Shown here: one piece after another, positions 8,676 through 16,374 of the stretch
Layout: each line of letters opens with the position of its first letter
How positions within the stretch are numbered: the stretch's first letter is position 1
Assembly (NCBI RefSeq): GCF_023074075.1
Contig: NZ_JADPKT010000100.1
Location: 159,582-223,581 of the forward strand
Length of the DNA: 64,000 bases
Direction of reading: 5' to 3'
Source: Bradyrhizobium sp. 138
Lineage (GTDB): Bacteria; Pseudomonadota; Alphaproteobacteria; Rhizobiales; Xanthobacteraceae
Program-made: the position numbers and the translations under genes
Notes under the pieces: model-generated
Databases searched by the model: none
Told to the model about the DNA's origin: nothing
What the model saw: the letters and a program-made list of their open reading frames with translations, nothing else

Positions 8676-9953
8676 TCACGCCATGCTCAGCTCGTGGCGG
8701 CCGACCACCATCCAGTGTACCTCGTCCGGACCGTCGGCAAAGCGCAAATGGCGGACGTCCTGGTACATCTCGGCGAGCGGGGTCCAGTGCGAGATGCCGG
8801 TGGCGCCGTGCATCTGGATCGCCTGATCGATGATCTTGCAGGCACGCTCCGGCACCATGGCCTTGACCATGGAGACCCAGACGCGGGCCTCCTTGTTGCC
8901 GAGCACGTCCATCGCCTTGGCCGCCTTCAGCACCATCAGCCGCATCGCTTCGATCTCGCAGCGCGCCTGCGCGATGATCTGCATGTTGCCGCCGAGATGC
9001 GCGATCTTCTTGCCGAAGGCCTCGCGGGTGAGACCCCGCTGCACCATCAGATCGAGCGCCTTCTCGGCCTTGCCGATCGTGCGCATGCAGTGATGGATGC
9101 GGCCCGGGCCAAGGCGGAGCTGCGAGATCTCGAAGCCGCGGCCTTCACCTAACAGCATGTTCTCCTTCGGGACCCGCACATTGTTGAAGCGCATGTGCAT
9201 GTGGCCGCGCGGGGCGTGGTCCTGGCCGAATACATACATGGGCCCGAGCACCTCGACGCCGGGCGTGTCGCGCGGCACCAGAATCTGCGACTGCTGCTTG
9301 CTCGGCGCCGCGTCCGGATTGGTCTTCACCATCACGATCAGGATCTTGCAGCGGGGATCGCCGAGACCTGAGATGTAATACTTCTCGCCGTTGATCACCC
9401 ACTCGTCGCCGACGAGCTTTGCCGTGGTCGAGATGTTCTTGGCGTCGGAGGAGGCGACGTTCGGCTCGGTCATGACATAGGCCGAGCGGATCTCGCCGTT
9501 GAGCAGCGGCTTCAGCCACTTCTCCTTCTGCTCCTTGGTGCCGACCCGCTCCAGCACCTCCATGTTGCCGGTGTCCGGCGCCGAGCAGTTCATGGTCTCG
9601 GACGCCAGCGGGCTCTTGCCGAGCTCGGATGCGATATAGGCGTAGTCGAGATTCTTCAGGCCCTGGCCGGTCTCGTCGTCCGGCAGGAAGAAATTCCAGA
9701 GGCCTTCCTGCTTGGCCTTGTTCTTGGCCTTCTCCAGCACCTCGAGCTGCTTCGGCGTGAAGCTCCAGCGATCTTCCTTGGTCTCGCCGGCCTTGGCAAA
9801 CTCGATCGACATCGGCTCGACGGTGTCGCGGATGAATTTCTTGACGTGATCATAGAGCGGCCGGACCTGGTCCGACATGCGCAGGTCGTTGAGCTCGTCG
9901 CCGGGATTGAGGGTGTAGTTGGTGGTGCGGGGAATGTAGATGTGTTTTGTCAT
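8676..9953 (-). CDS. Acyl-CoA dehydrogenase of the ACAD10/11 (LvaC-like) subfamily
   Basis: 425 residues from the ATG at 9953 with GGGAGGAAC just upstream. Signature segments are MTEPNVASSDAKNI (ACAD10/11-type, where ordinary members have a GSD turn), NGEKYYISGLGDPRCK, VFGQDHAPRGH, LGPGRIHHCMRTIG and a C-terminal QMHGATGISHWTPLA. In LvaC and the ACAD10/11 group, related enzymes act on 4-phospho-acyl-CoA, eliminating phosphate and isomerising towards a 3-hydroxyacyl-CoA route, rather than simply desaturating. The pairing with a nearby APH-type phosphotransferase (12511) and DUF6285 protein (13501) supports that reading. A conventional FAD acyl-CoA dehydrogenase function remains possible. Confidence 0.87.
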   Translation of the reverse strand: MTKHIYIPRTTNYTLNPGDELNDLRMSDQVRPLYDHVKKFIRDTVEPMSIEFAKAGETKEDRWSFTPKQLEVLEKAKNKAKQEGLWNFFLPDDETGQGLKNLDYAYIASELGKSPLASETMNCSAPDTGNMEVLERVGTKEQKEKWLKPLLNGEIRSAYVMTEPNVASSDAKNISTTAKLVGDEWVINGEKYYISGLGDPRCKILIVMVKTNPDAAPSKQQSQILVPRDTPGVEVLGPMYVFGQDHAPRGHMHMRFNNVRVPKENMLLGEGRGFEISQLRLGPGRIHHCMRTIGKAEKALDLMVQRGLTREAFGKKIAHLGGNMQIIAQARCEIEAMRLMVLKAAKAMDVLGNKEARVWVSMVKAMVPERACKIIDQAIQMHGATGISHWTPLAEMYQDVRHLRFADGPDEVHWMVVGRHELSMA

Positions 9954-10128
9954 TGTTCCTCCCGGGACGCTGAGATCGTTCTGGGGCAAGAATAGTCGCA
10001 GCGCAGCCAAAGTGCGAGCGCGCATTTTTTACGCTGAGCCGTGCCATGCGATGGAATTTCGCGAAGGCGTTTGAAATGTTGTTTGAATGGGGTGTAGGGA
10101 GGCGGCAGGCGCGCGCCTCACTCTCCGC

Positions 10129-10233
10129 TGTCATCGCCCGGCAAAGACCGGGCGATCCAGTATTCCAGAGACCGTCGTGATTGAGCCGAGAAGCCGCGGC
10201 GTACTGGATTCCCCGCTTTCGCGGGGAATGACA
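10129..10233. repeat. Dispersed inverted repeat (TGTCATCGCCCGG...GGGGAATGACA)
   Basis: Outer arms TGTCAT/ATGACA enclose two hairpins, one around GCCCGGCAAAGACCGGGC and one around CCCCGCTTTCGCGGGG, with TCCAGTA/TACTGGA between. The 293-base gap 9954-10246 contains only this unit and no convincing ORF. Confidence 0.75.
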
Positions 10234-10246
10234 GCGGTGGATGTGG

Positions 10247-10627
10247 CTAGTTCGGCATCCGATGCATCGCACAGATCTTGTTGCCATCGAGATCGCGCAA
10301 ATAGGCGAGATAGAGCTTGCCGCCTGGACCCTGGCGCACGCCGGGCGGATCCTCGATCGATTTTGCGCCGGCTGCGACACCAGCCGCGTGCCAGGCATCG
10401 ACCTGCTCGGGCGAATTGCAGGCAAAGCCGATCGTGCCGCCGTTAGCGCACGTTGCCGGCTCGCCGTTGATCGGTTTCGACACCGAGAACACGCCGGTCT
10501 TGGTGATGTAAAAGATGCGGTGGCCATCGACCCTGGCAGGCCGCACCTCGAGCGTGCTCAGCAGACTGTCGTAGAACGATTTGGCCTTGTCGAGGTCGTT
10601 GGTGCCGATCATGACGTGCGAGAACAT
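10247..10627 (-). CDS. VOC (glyoxalase-fold) family protein
   Basis: 126 residues, a single vicinal-oxygen-chelate domain made of two beta-alpha-beta-beta-beta modules. The start MFSHVMIGTNDLDKAKSFYD holds the first-strand histidine. The terminal strand LYLAYLRDLDGNKICAMHR has the usual D-P/L-D-G-N turn, but the common metal-ligand Glu of that strand is not obvious. The start at 10627 is supported by GAAGGGAATGG upstream; a longer version to 10723 would read through a repeat. Substrate unknown. It lies on the same strand between an SDR and an acyl-CoA dehydrogenase gene and may share their transcript, although repeats occupy both gaps. Confidence 0.8.
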   Translation of the reverse strand: MFSHVMIGTNDLDKAKSFYDSLLSTLEVRPARVDGHRIFYITKTGVFSVSKPINGEPATCANGGTIGFACNSPEQVDAWHAAGVAAGAKSIEDPPGVRQGPGGKLYLAYLRDLDGNKICAMHRMPN

Positions 10628-10663
10628 TTGCCCATTCCCTTCTGCGCTTACAATACGAGGAGC

Positions 10664-10752
10664 CGTAGGGTGGGCAAAGCGCAGCGTGCCCACCACGACA
10701 TCGGACATGTTGATGGTGGGCACGCCGCAAGTGCGGCTTTGCCCACCCTACG
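10664..10752. repeat. REPIN-like palindromic repeat, GGTGGGC subtype
   Basis: CGTAGGGTGGGCAAAGCG ... GGCTTTGCCCACCCTACG, with GTGGGC/GCCCAC stems in each half. It lies between two genes of the same orientation (SDR and VOC). Confidence 0.85.
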
Positions 10753-10757
10753 AAGTC

Positions 10758-11537
10758 TCAAAACGCGGTATAGCCGCCGTCGATGACGAACGTGTCGGCG
10801 GTGTGATACGACGACGCCTTGCTCATCAGATAGACGGCAATGCCGCCGAAATCGCTTGGCTCGCCGAAGCGGCGCTGCGGAATGCGCGGCATCACGTTGG
10901 CGACGAACTTGTCGTTCGCCATGAGACCTGATGTCATGTCGCTCTTGATCCAGCCGGGTAGGATCGCGTTGGCGGTGACGCCGTGACGGGCGAGCTCGAC
11001 GCCGAGCGCTCGCACCAGCGCATTGATCGCGGCCTTGGTCGCGGCATAGTGCTCGTTGCGCGCGGTGCCGAAGATCGAGGCGAGACTCGAGGTCGCCACC
11101 AGCCGGCCGAAGGGATCGCCGGCATTGGCGCGATCGGTCATATGGCGCGCGGCGGCTTGGAACGCGTGGAACACGCCGTCGAGATTGGTCGAAAACATCG
11201 TGCGCCATTCCTCCTCTGTGCGCTCGATGAAGGAGCGCCGGCCGCCGCCGCCGATGCCGGCATTGGCGAAGCAGCCGTCGACCCGGCCGAACGCATCGAG
11301 CGTCGCCTTCATCGCGGCATTGACAGAGGCGGGATCGGTGACGTCGCAGACGCGGGTCTCGACTTTGCCGGCAAGGCTGGCCATGCTCGCGGCAGCAGCC
11401 TTGTTCTTGTCAGCATTGCGGCCCCAGATCGAGACATTGCAGCCCTGGGTGGCGAGCGCCTGCGCGATGCCGAGCCCGATGCCGCCATTGCCGCCGGTGA
11501 TCACGGCCACACGGCCGGAGAGGTCGAAAAGGTTCAT
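10758..11537 (-). CDS. Short-chain dehydrogenase/reductase
   Basis: 259 residues, classical SDR. It has the cofactor motif TGGNGGIGLG (about 14-23), an NAG motif in CFANAGIGG, catalytic Ser in ATSSLAS and YAATK as the YxxxK pair (about 158-162). The C-terminus IDGGYTAF is standard. Arg/Lys in IWGRNADKNK after the second strand suggests NADP preference. The start at 11537 follows CGGAAACGCGCC. Candidate role: reduction of a 4-oxoacyl-CoA to the 4-hydroxyacyl-CoA (LvaD-like), inferred only from the neighbouring phosphotransferase, DUF6285 and ACAD10/11-type genes. A 3-hydroxyacyl-CoA dehydrogenase function is the main alternative. Confidence 0.85.
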   Translation of the reverse strand: MNLFDLSGRVAVITGGNGGIGLGIAQALATQGCNVSIWGRNADKNKAAAASMASLAGKVETRVCDVTDPASVNAAMKATLDAFGRVDGCFANAGIGGGGRRSFIERTEEEWRTMFSTNLDGVFHAFQAAARHMTDRANAGDPFGRLVATSSLASIFGTARNEHYAATKAAINALVRALGVELARHGVTANAILPGWIKSDMTSGLMANDKFVANVMPRIPQRRFGEPSDFGGIAVYLMSKASSYHTADTFVIDGGYTAF

Positions 11538-11549
11538 GGCGCGTTTCCG

Positions 11550-11571
11550 TTCTTGGCAAGTTCTTGGCAAG
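11550..11571. repeat. Perfect tandem 11-bp direct repeat in the SDR/hydratase divergent gap
   Basis: TTCTTGGCAAG occurs twice head to tail, 13 bases upstream of the SDR ATG (minus strand). It lies in the 188-base gap separating the SDR from the divergent enoyl-CoA hydratase operon. It may be a repeated protein-binding half-site or a simple duplication. Confidence 0.45.
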
Positions 11572-11725
11572 CTTTCCGGCATGCGGCGCATCAGCCGCTG
11601 CGCGCAAGATTGCTTGCTATGCTCTGATCACCATGGACAAGACCGCGCCAAAAATCAAATATGCGCCCCGGCAAAAACTAATTCCGGTCTGCGAAACATC
11701 GCTAGGACCAACCGACGAGGAAACC

Positions 11726-12514
11726 ATGCAGTTCAAACACGTCACGCTCGATTTCGATGGCGCGGTCGCGATCCTCAAGCTCGACCATCAGGAGGTGATG
11801 AACGCGGTCTCCGTGGACATGCTGGGCGGGCTATCCGAAGCGCTCGATGCGATCGAGGAGAAAAAGGACGAGGTGCGCTGCGTGGTGCTGACCGGCGCGG
11901 GGCGAGCGTTCTGCACCGGCGCGAATCTGCAAGGCCGCAACAACCAGTCGAAGAAGACCAAGGCCGGCCTGACGCTGGAGACCGGCTTTCATCCCTTCCT
12001 GCGCCGCATCCGCAATCTGCACTGCCCCATCGTGACCGCGGTCAACGGGCCGGCCGCCGGCGCGGGCATGAGCTTCGCGCTGCTCGGCGACATGATTTTG
12101 TGCGCGCGTTCCTCTTATTTCCTGCAGGCCTTCCGCCGCATCGGTCTCGTGCCGGATTGCGGCTCGACCTGGCTCTTGCCGCGCCTCATCGGCCGGGCGC
12201 GCTCGATCGAATTGTCGCTGATGGGCGAGCGGCTGCCGGCCGAGAAGGCGCTGGAATGGGGCCTCGTCAACCGCGTCTACGACGACGGCGTGCTGATGGA
12301 AGAGGCGATGAAGCTGGCGCGCGACCTCGCCAGCGGCCCGACGGTCGCGCTGTCGTCGATCCGCAAGCTCTACTGGGACAGCCCGGAAAACTCCTTCGAG
12401 GATCAGCTCAACCTCGAATTCCAGTGCCAGCTTCGCGCCGGCGACACCGAAGATTTTCGCGAGGGCGTCGGCGCGTTCCTGGAGAAGCGGCCCGCGCAGT
12501 TCAAAGGCAAATGA
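11726..12514 (+). CDS. Enoyl-CoA hydratase/isomerase (crotonase family)
   Basis: 262 residues from the ATG at 11726 (ribosome binding site CGAGGAAAC); an in-frame upstream extension lacks crotonase similarity. The oxyanion-hole segments are present: GAGRAFCTGANLQGR (about 53-67) and NGPAAGAGMSFALLGD (about 106-121). FRRIGLVPDCGSTWLLPRL at about 136-154 holds Asp where many hydratases carry the second catalytic Glu, which makes an isomerase or PaaG-like role plausible. The stop overlaps the start of the following phosphotransferase gene (ATGA), so the two are translationally coupled. Confidence 0.87.
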   Translation: MQFKHVTLDFDGAVAILKLDHQEVMNAVSVDMLGGLSEALDAIEEKKDEVRCVVLTGAGRAFCTGANLQGRNNQSKKTKAGLTLETGFHPFLRRIRNLHCPIVTAVNGPAAGAGMSFALLGDMILCARSSYFLQAFRRIGLVPDCGSTWLLPRLIGRARSIELSLMGERLPAEKALEWGLVNRVYDDGVLMEEAMKLARDLASGPTVALSSIRKLYWDSPENSFEDQLNLEFQCQLRAGDTEDFREGVGAFLEKRPAQFKGK

Positions 12515-13497
12515 TCGAGGCGGAGCTTTCACGCAGCGTCCAGCGCTGGTGCAAGGGCGCGACCGGCGTCACCGGGGCAGCAAAGCTGTCCGGCGGCGCC
12601 AGCCAGGAAACCTGGCGCTTCGACATCGTGCATCCCGATGGGCCGATCGGCGCGATCCTGCGCCGCTCGCCGAAAGGCTATGGCGCGGCGCCAACGCGCG
12701 CGGCCGGACTTGCTGCTGAAGCGCAACTGATGCAGCTCGCCTTCGAGGCCGGCGTGCCGTCGCCGCGCGTGATGCATGTGCTGGTGCCCGAGGACGACCT
12801 CGGCACCGGCTTCATCATGCAGCGGGTCGAGGGCGAGACGATCGCGCGCAAGATTCTTCGCGATGACGTGTTCGCTGCCGCGCGGCCGCTGTTGGCGCGG
12901 CAGATTGGTGGCATTCTGGCTGGCCTGCATCGACTGCCGCAGGACAAGCTGCCCGAGCTGCGCAGCCGCGGCGCCACTCAGGAGATCGCCGAGTTCGAGC
13001 GCGACTACCGCAGCCTGAACTGGCCCAAGCCCGTGTTCGAGCTGGCGTTGCGCTGGCTGCGCGATCACGATCCCGGTCCCTCGGCCGAGATCACGCTGGT
13101 GCACGGCGATTTCCGCAACGGCAATCTCATCATCGGCGCCGACGGCGTGCGCGCCGTGCTCGACTGGGAGCTCGCCCATCTCGGCGACCCCATGGAGGAT
13201 CTCGGCTGGGTCTGCGTCAACTCCTGGCGCTTCGGCGAGATCGACAAGCCCGTCGGCGGTTTTGGCTCGCGTGAGGAGCTGTTCGCAGGCTACGAAGCGG
13301 CAGGCCGAACGGTCGATCCTGCGCGCGTCAAATTCTGGGAAGTGATGGGCACGTTGCGCTGGGGCATCATGTGCGGCGGCATGATGCAGCGGTTTCGCGA
13401 AGGCCCGGACCATTCCATGGAGCGCGCCATGATCGGCCGTCGCGCCAGCGAGACCGAAATCGATCTGTTGCGGCTGTTGGCGCCGCGCGGGAGTTGA
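12511..13497 (+). CDS. APH-type phosphotransferase, ACAD10/11 N-domain / LvaA-like
   Basis: 328 residues with a protein-kinase-like aminoglycoside phosphotransferase fold. It shows an N-lobe glycine loop (LSGGASQETWRF, about 23-34), hinge region VEGETIARK, catalytic loop LVHGDFRNGNLI (about 196-207, with Asp and Asn) and the metal-binding AVLDWELAHLGDPMEDLGW (about 215-233). Proteins of this branch (LvaA, N-terminal half of ACAD10/11) phosphorylate the 4-hydroxyl of 4-hydroxyacyl-CoA, not antibiotics. Overlap with the hydratase gene and a 3-base gap to a DUF6285 gene reproduce a LvaA-LvaB-style pair. The precise substrate is inferred. Confidence 0.87.
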   Translation: MIEAELSRSVQRWCKGATGVTGAAKLSGGASQETWRFDIVHPDGPIGAILRRSPKGYGAAPTRAAGLAAEAQLMQLAFEAGVPSPRVMHVLVPEDDLGTGFIMQRVEGETIARKILRDDVFAAARPLLARQIGGILAGLHRLPQDKLPELRSRGATQEIAEFERDYRSLNWPKPVFELALRWLRDHDPGPSAEITLVHGDFRNGNLIIGADGVRAVLDWELAHLGDPMEDLGWVCVNSWRFGEIDKPVGGFGSREELFAGYEAAGRTVDPARVKFWEVMGTLRWGIMCGGMMQRFREGPDHSMERAMIGRRASETEIDLLRLLAPRGS

Positions 13498-13500
13498 CAC

Positions 13501-13878
13501 ATGCAGGACGAGCCGACCCCGGTCGAGCTGACCAAATCAGTCGCCGACTTCCTCCGCAACGACATCACGCCGCTGATCTCCGGTCACCAGGCCTTCAAGC
13601 TGCGCGTCGCCATCAACATCCTCGACCTCGTGACGCGGCAGCTGACGGGGGAGGAGGGGAGTGATGCGAAGGAGGTGGAGCGGCTGCGTGCGCTGCTCGG
13701 CATCGACGGCTCGGTCAGCGAACTCAACCGCGCGCTCGCCGAGCGCATCGCCAAGGGCGAGGTTGATCTGGCAACGCCCGGCCTCGCCGAGCATCTGTGG
13801 GCGACCACGATGGACAAGCTGGCGGTGGATCAGCCCAATTACGCGTCCTACAAGCGGGAGCTGTCGAGGGACGCGTAG
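13501..13878 (+). CDS. DUF6285 protein (LvaB-like partner of the phosphotransferase)
   Basis: 125 residues, mostly helical. It contains SVADFLRNDITPLISGHQAFKLRVAINILD at the N-terminus (shown here only as its first helix pair, about residues 12-41) and a C-terminal LAEHLWATTMDKLAVDQPNY. It matches what I know of DUF6285, the small protein encoded next to APH-type acyl-CoA phosphotransferases. In the levulinate system the equivalent protein LvaB is required with LvaA for phosphorylating 4-hydroxyvaleryl-CoA. The gene starts 3 bases after the phosphotransferase stop. No enzymatic motif is visible; an accessory or complex-forming role is inferred. The equivalence DUF6285 = LvaB is from memory. 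Confidence 0.8.
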   Translation: MQDEPTPVELTKSVADFLRNDITPLISGHQAFKLRVAINILDLVTRQLTGEEGSDAKEVERLRALLGIDGSVSELNRALAERIAKGEVDLATPGLAEHLWATTMDKLAVDQPNYASYKRELSRDA

Positions 13879-13887
13879 GCCTCTCCA

Positions 13888-13974
13888 CGTCATTGCGAGG
13901 AGCCCTTGCGACGAAGCAATCCAGACTATTTCCGCGGAGACAGTCTGGATTGCTTCGCTACGCTCGCAATGACG
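13888..13974. repeat. Dispersed inverted repeat (CGTCATTGCGAGG...CGCAATGACG)
   Basis: Arms CGTCATTGCGAG and CTCGCAATGACG enclose a second pair, GAAGCAATCCAGA / TCTGGATTGCTTC. A second copy of the same family is at 38758-38844. It is placed between the convergent DUF6285 and hydratase genes. Confidence 0.85.
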
Positions 13975-13988
13975 GCATTGAGACTCTC

Positions 13989-14768
13989 TTACTTCCCCAC
14001 CCATTTCGGCGGCCGCTTCTCCGAAAACGCCTTCGGGCCCTCGATATAGTCCTGCGAGGCGACCATGGCCTGCACCGCCGGATAGTCGCGCTGCTCCGCG
14101 ATCGCCTGTTCCAGCGAGACGCCAAGTCCCTTCTGAATCGCCTGCTTCGAGGCCCGGATCGACATCGGCGAATTCTTGGCGATCATCTCCGCCCAACGCA
14201 GCGCAGCCGTCAGTGCCTCGCCCTGCGGCACCACCTCGTTGACGAAGCCGAGCTCTTGACCTTCCTTGGCGCTGACATGGCGTGCCGTGAGGATCATGCC
14301 CATGGCGCGCTTGAGGCCGATCTGCCGCGGCAGGCGGTGCAGGCCGCCGGCGAGCGCGGCGAGGCCGACGCGCGGCTCGGGCAGGGCGAAGGTCGCATTC
14401 TCCGCGGCGATGATCAGGTCGCAGGCGAGCGCGATCTCGAAGCCGCCGCCCATCGCGACGCCGTTCACCGCGGCGATGATCGGCTTGTCGCAGTCGAATC
14501 GCGAGGTGAGGCCGGCAAAGCCGCCCTTGTCCCAGCCGCGCTTGCCGCCTGCCGCCTGCCACTTCAGATCGTTGCCGGCGCAGAACGCCTTGTCGCCGCT
14601 GCCGGTGACGATCGCGATCCATTGCTCAGGATCGGCGGAGAAATCGTCAAACACCTTCTGCAGCTCGAAATGCGCATCGGTGTGCAACGCGTTGTAGACC
14701 TCGGGGCGCGACAGCGTCACGATCGTGATCGGCCCCTTGCGTTCCACCTTGGAAAATTTCAGCTCCAT
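13989..14768 (-). CDS. Enoyl-CoA hydratase/isomerase (crotonase family)
   Basis: 259 residues from the ATG at 14768 (MELKFSKVERKGPITIVTLS); codons further upstream give no homology and the ribosome site GGGAGCG fits this start. Crotonase motifs: GSGDKAFCAGNDLKWQA (about 56-72), NGVAMGGGFEIALACDLIIA (about 102-121) and ALPEPRVGLAALAGGLHRLP (about 128-147), which includes the Glu expected of hydratases. It is divergent from the acyl-CoA dehydrogenase at 14982, with a palindrome in between, and probably supplies the hydration step of the same beta-oxidation set. Confidence 0.87.
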   Translation of the reverse strand: MELKFSKVERKGPITIVTLSRPEVYNALHTDAHFELQKVFDDFSADPEQWIAIVTGSGDKAFCAGNDLKWQAAGGKRGWDKGGFAGLTSRFDCDKPIIAAVNGVAMGGGFEIALACDLIIAAENATFALPEPRVGLAALAGGLHRLPRQIGLKRAMGMILTARHVSAKEGQELGFVNEVVPQGEALTAALRWAEMIAKNSPMSIRASKQAIQKGLGVSLEQAIAEQRDYPAVQAMVASQDYIEGPKAFSEKRPPKWVGK

Positions 14769-14824
14769 CGCGCGCTCCCGCATTTTCTCGTGAAGGAATA
14801 TTGGCGGCATAGTAGCGCGCCTCA

Positions 14825-14836
14825 GTGCTCGAGCAC
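14825..14836. promoter_or_regulatory. Perfect 12-bp palindrome in the hydratase/dehydrogenase divergent gap
   Basis: GTGCTCGAGCAC is fully self-complementary and lies 57 bases upstream of the hydratase start and 145 upstream of the acyl-CoA dehydrogenase start. The position suits a repressor controlling both genes; the regulator is unknown. Confidence 0.4.
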
Positions 14837-14981
14837 CATCGAATTGCGCCGGCGCGCCTTGCGTAGCTGGCACGTCTCGCCTTGCTTGACTTGGATGCGC
14901 TCTTCTCCGCTTAATCATGCGAAGAAAAAGTGCGCGTAGCGCCTTAACGCAAAACAACAAAATCATTCCGGGAGAGAACCC

Positions 14982-16256
14982 TTGGATTTCTCACTGCCTG
15001 CCGATCTCGTCGCCTATCTCGGAGAGCTCGACCGTTTCATCGAACGCGAGATCAAGCCGCTGGAAGAGGCCGACGACAACATCCGCTTCTTCGATCATCG
15101 CCGCGAATGGGCGCGCACCGATTTCGAGAACGGCGGGCTGCCGCGGCACGAATGGGAGGCGCTGCTGCGCAAGGCGAAGGATCTTGCCGATGCCGCCGGG
15201 CATCTGCGCTTCCCGGTGCCGAAGCAATATGGCGGCAAGGACGGCTCCAACCTCTGGATGGCCGTGATCCGCGAGCACTTTGCCGCAAAGGGTCTCGGCC
15301 TGCACAACGATCTCCAGAACGAGCACTCCATCGTCGGCAACTTCCCCGTCGTCACCATGCTCGATCGCTACGGCCGCGACGACCAGAAGGCGATGATCGA
15401 CGGCTCGATCAGGGGCAAGTACCGCATCACCTTTGGCCTCACCGAGCCGCATCACGGCTCCGATGCGACCCATATGGAGACGCGCGCGGTGCCCGCTGTC
15501 AGAGACAACGTCAAGGGCTGGATCATCAACGGCGAGAAGATGTGGACCACCGGCATGCATGTCGCCACCCATTGCGCGCTGTTCGCCCGCACGAGCGGCA
15601 ATGACGGCGATGCCCGCGGCATCACCTGCTTCCTGGTCCCGGCCAAGAGCCACGGCGTCAAGGTCGAAGAATACATGTGGACCTTCAACATGCCGACCGA
15701 CCATCCGCGCGTGAGCTTCACGGACGTGTTCGTGCCCGAGGATGCGCTGTTCGGCGAGGTCGGCCGCGGCCTGTCGCTGGCGCAATGCTTCGTGCACCAG
15801 AACCGCATCCGGCAGGCGGCGAGCTCGCTCGGCGCGGCCGTCTACTGCATCAACGAGAGCGTGAAGTACGCGCGCGAGCGAAAACCGTTCGGCAGGGCGC
15901 TTGCCGAGAACCAGGCGATCCAGTTCCCGCTGGTCGAGCTCGCCACGCAGGCCGAAATGCTGCGCCTCTTGATCCGCAAGACCGCCTGGGAGATGGACCA
16001 GCTCACCGAGGAGCAGATCGAGCGCACGCTCTCCGACCGCGTCTCGATGTGCAATTACTGGGCAAACCGCCTGTGCTGCGAATCCGCCGACCGCGCCATG
16101 CAGGTCCATGGCGGCATGGGCTACTCACGCCACAAGCCGTTCGAGCACATCTATCGCCACCACCGCCGCTACCGCATCACCGAAGGCAGTGAGGAGATTC
16201 AGATGCGCAAGGTGGCGGGGTTTCTGTTCGGCTATATGGGGCCGGGAAAGCATTGA
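14982..16256 (+). CDS. Acyl-CoA dehydrogenase
   Basis: 424 residues. The start is a TTG (MDFSLPADL) seven bases after a strong GGGAGAG site; no ATG or GTG fits better. Family motifs are FGLTEPHHGSDATHMETRA (FAD/substrate loop, about 149-167), NGEKMWTTGMH, FVHQNRIRQAASSLGAA (about 270-286), ARERKPFGRALAENQAIQ and HGGMGYSRHKPFEHIYR near the C-terminus. The unusual DNIRFFDHRREWARTDFENG segment after the first helix is typical of a rhizobial subfamily with no assigned chain-length. It is divergent from the hydratase at 13989 and convergent with the acyl-CoA ligase, so it probably belongs to the same acyl-CoA route. Confidence 0.9.
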   Translation: MDFSLPADLVAYLGELDRFIEREIKPLEEADDNIRFFDHRREWARTDFENGGLPRHEWEALLRKAKDLADAAGHLRFPVPKQYGGKDGSNLWMAVIREHFAAKGLGLHNDLQNEHSIVGNFPVVTMLDRYGRDDQKAMIDGSIRGKYRITFGLTEPHHGSDATHMETRAVPAVRDNVKGWIINGEKMWTTGMHVATHCALFARTSGNDGDARGITCFLVPAKSHGVKVEEYMWTFNMPTDHPRVSFTDVFVPEDALFGEVGRGLSLAQCFVHQNRIRQAASSLGAAVYCINESVKYARERKPFGRALAENQAIQFPLVELATQAEMLRLLIRKTAWEMDQLTEEQIERTLSDRVSMCNYWANRLCCESADRAMQVHGGMGYSRHKPFEHIYRHHRRYRITEGSEEIQMRKVAGFLFGYMGPGKH

Positions 16257-16271
16257 GGCTCGCACCGCTAT

Positions 16272-16364
16272 CGTAGGGTGGGCAAAGCGGAGCGTGCCCA
16301 CGATCTTTTGGAATACGGAACGAGATCGTGGGCACGGCGCAAGAGCGCCTTTGCCCACCCTACG
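16272..16364. repeat. REPIN-like palindromic repeat, GGTGGGC subtype
   Basis: CGTAGGGTGGGCAAAGCG ... GCCTTTGCCCACCCTACG, between the convergent acyl-CoA dehydrogenase and acyl-CoA ligase genes; could serve as a bidirectional terminator. Confidence 0.87.
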
Positions 16365-16374
16365 GCACCGCGGA

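Noticed and set aside
12511..13497. Aminoglycoside resistance by the APH-type gene
   Set aside because: The context of acyl-CoA genes, the DUF6285 neighbour and ACAD10/11-type sequence features point to a metabolic kinase rather than an antibiotic phosphotransferase.
13888..13974. Insertion sequence ends or MITE target duplications around the CATTGCGAGG repeats
   Set aside because: Neither copy (13888, 38758) is flanked by a convincing direct target duplication and there is no transposase frame inside.
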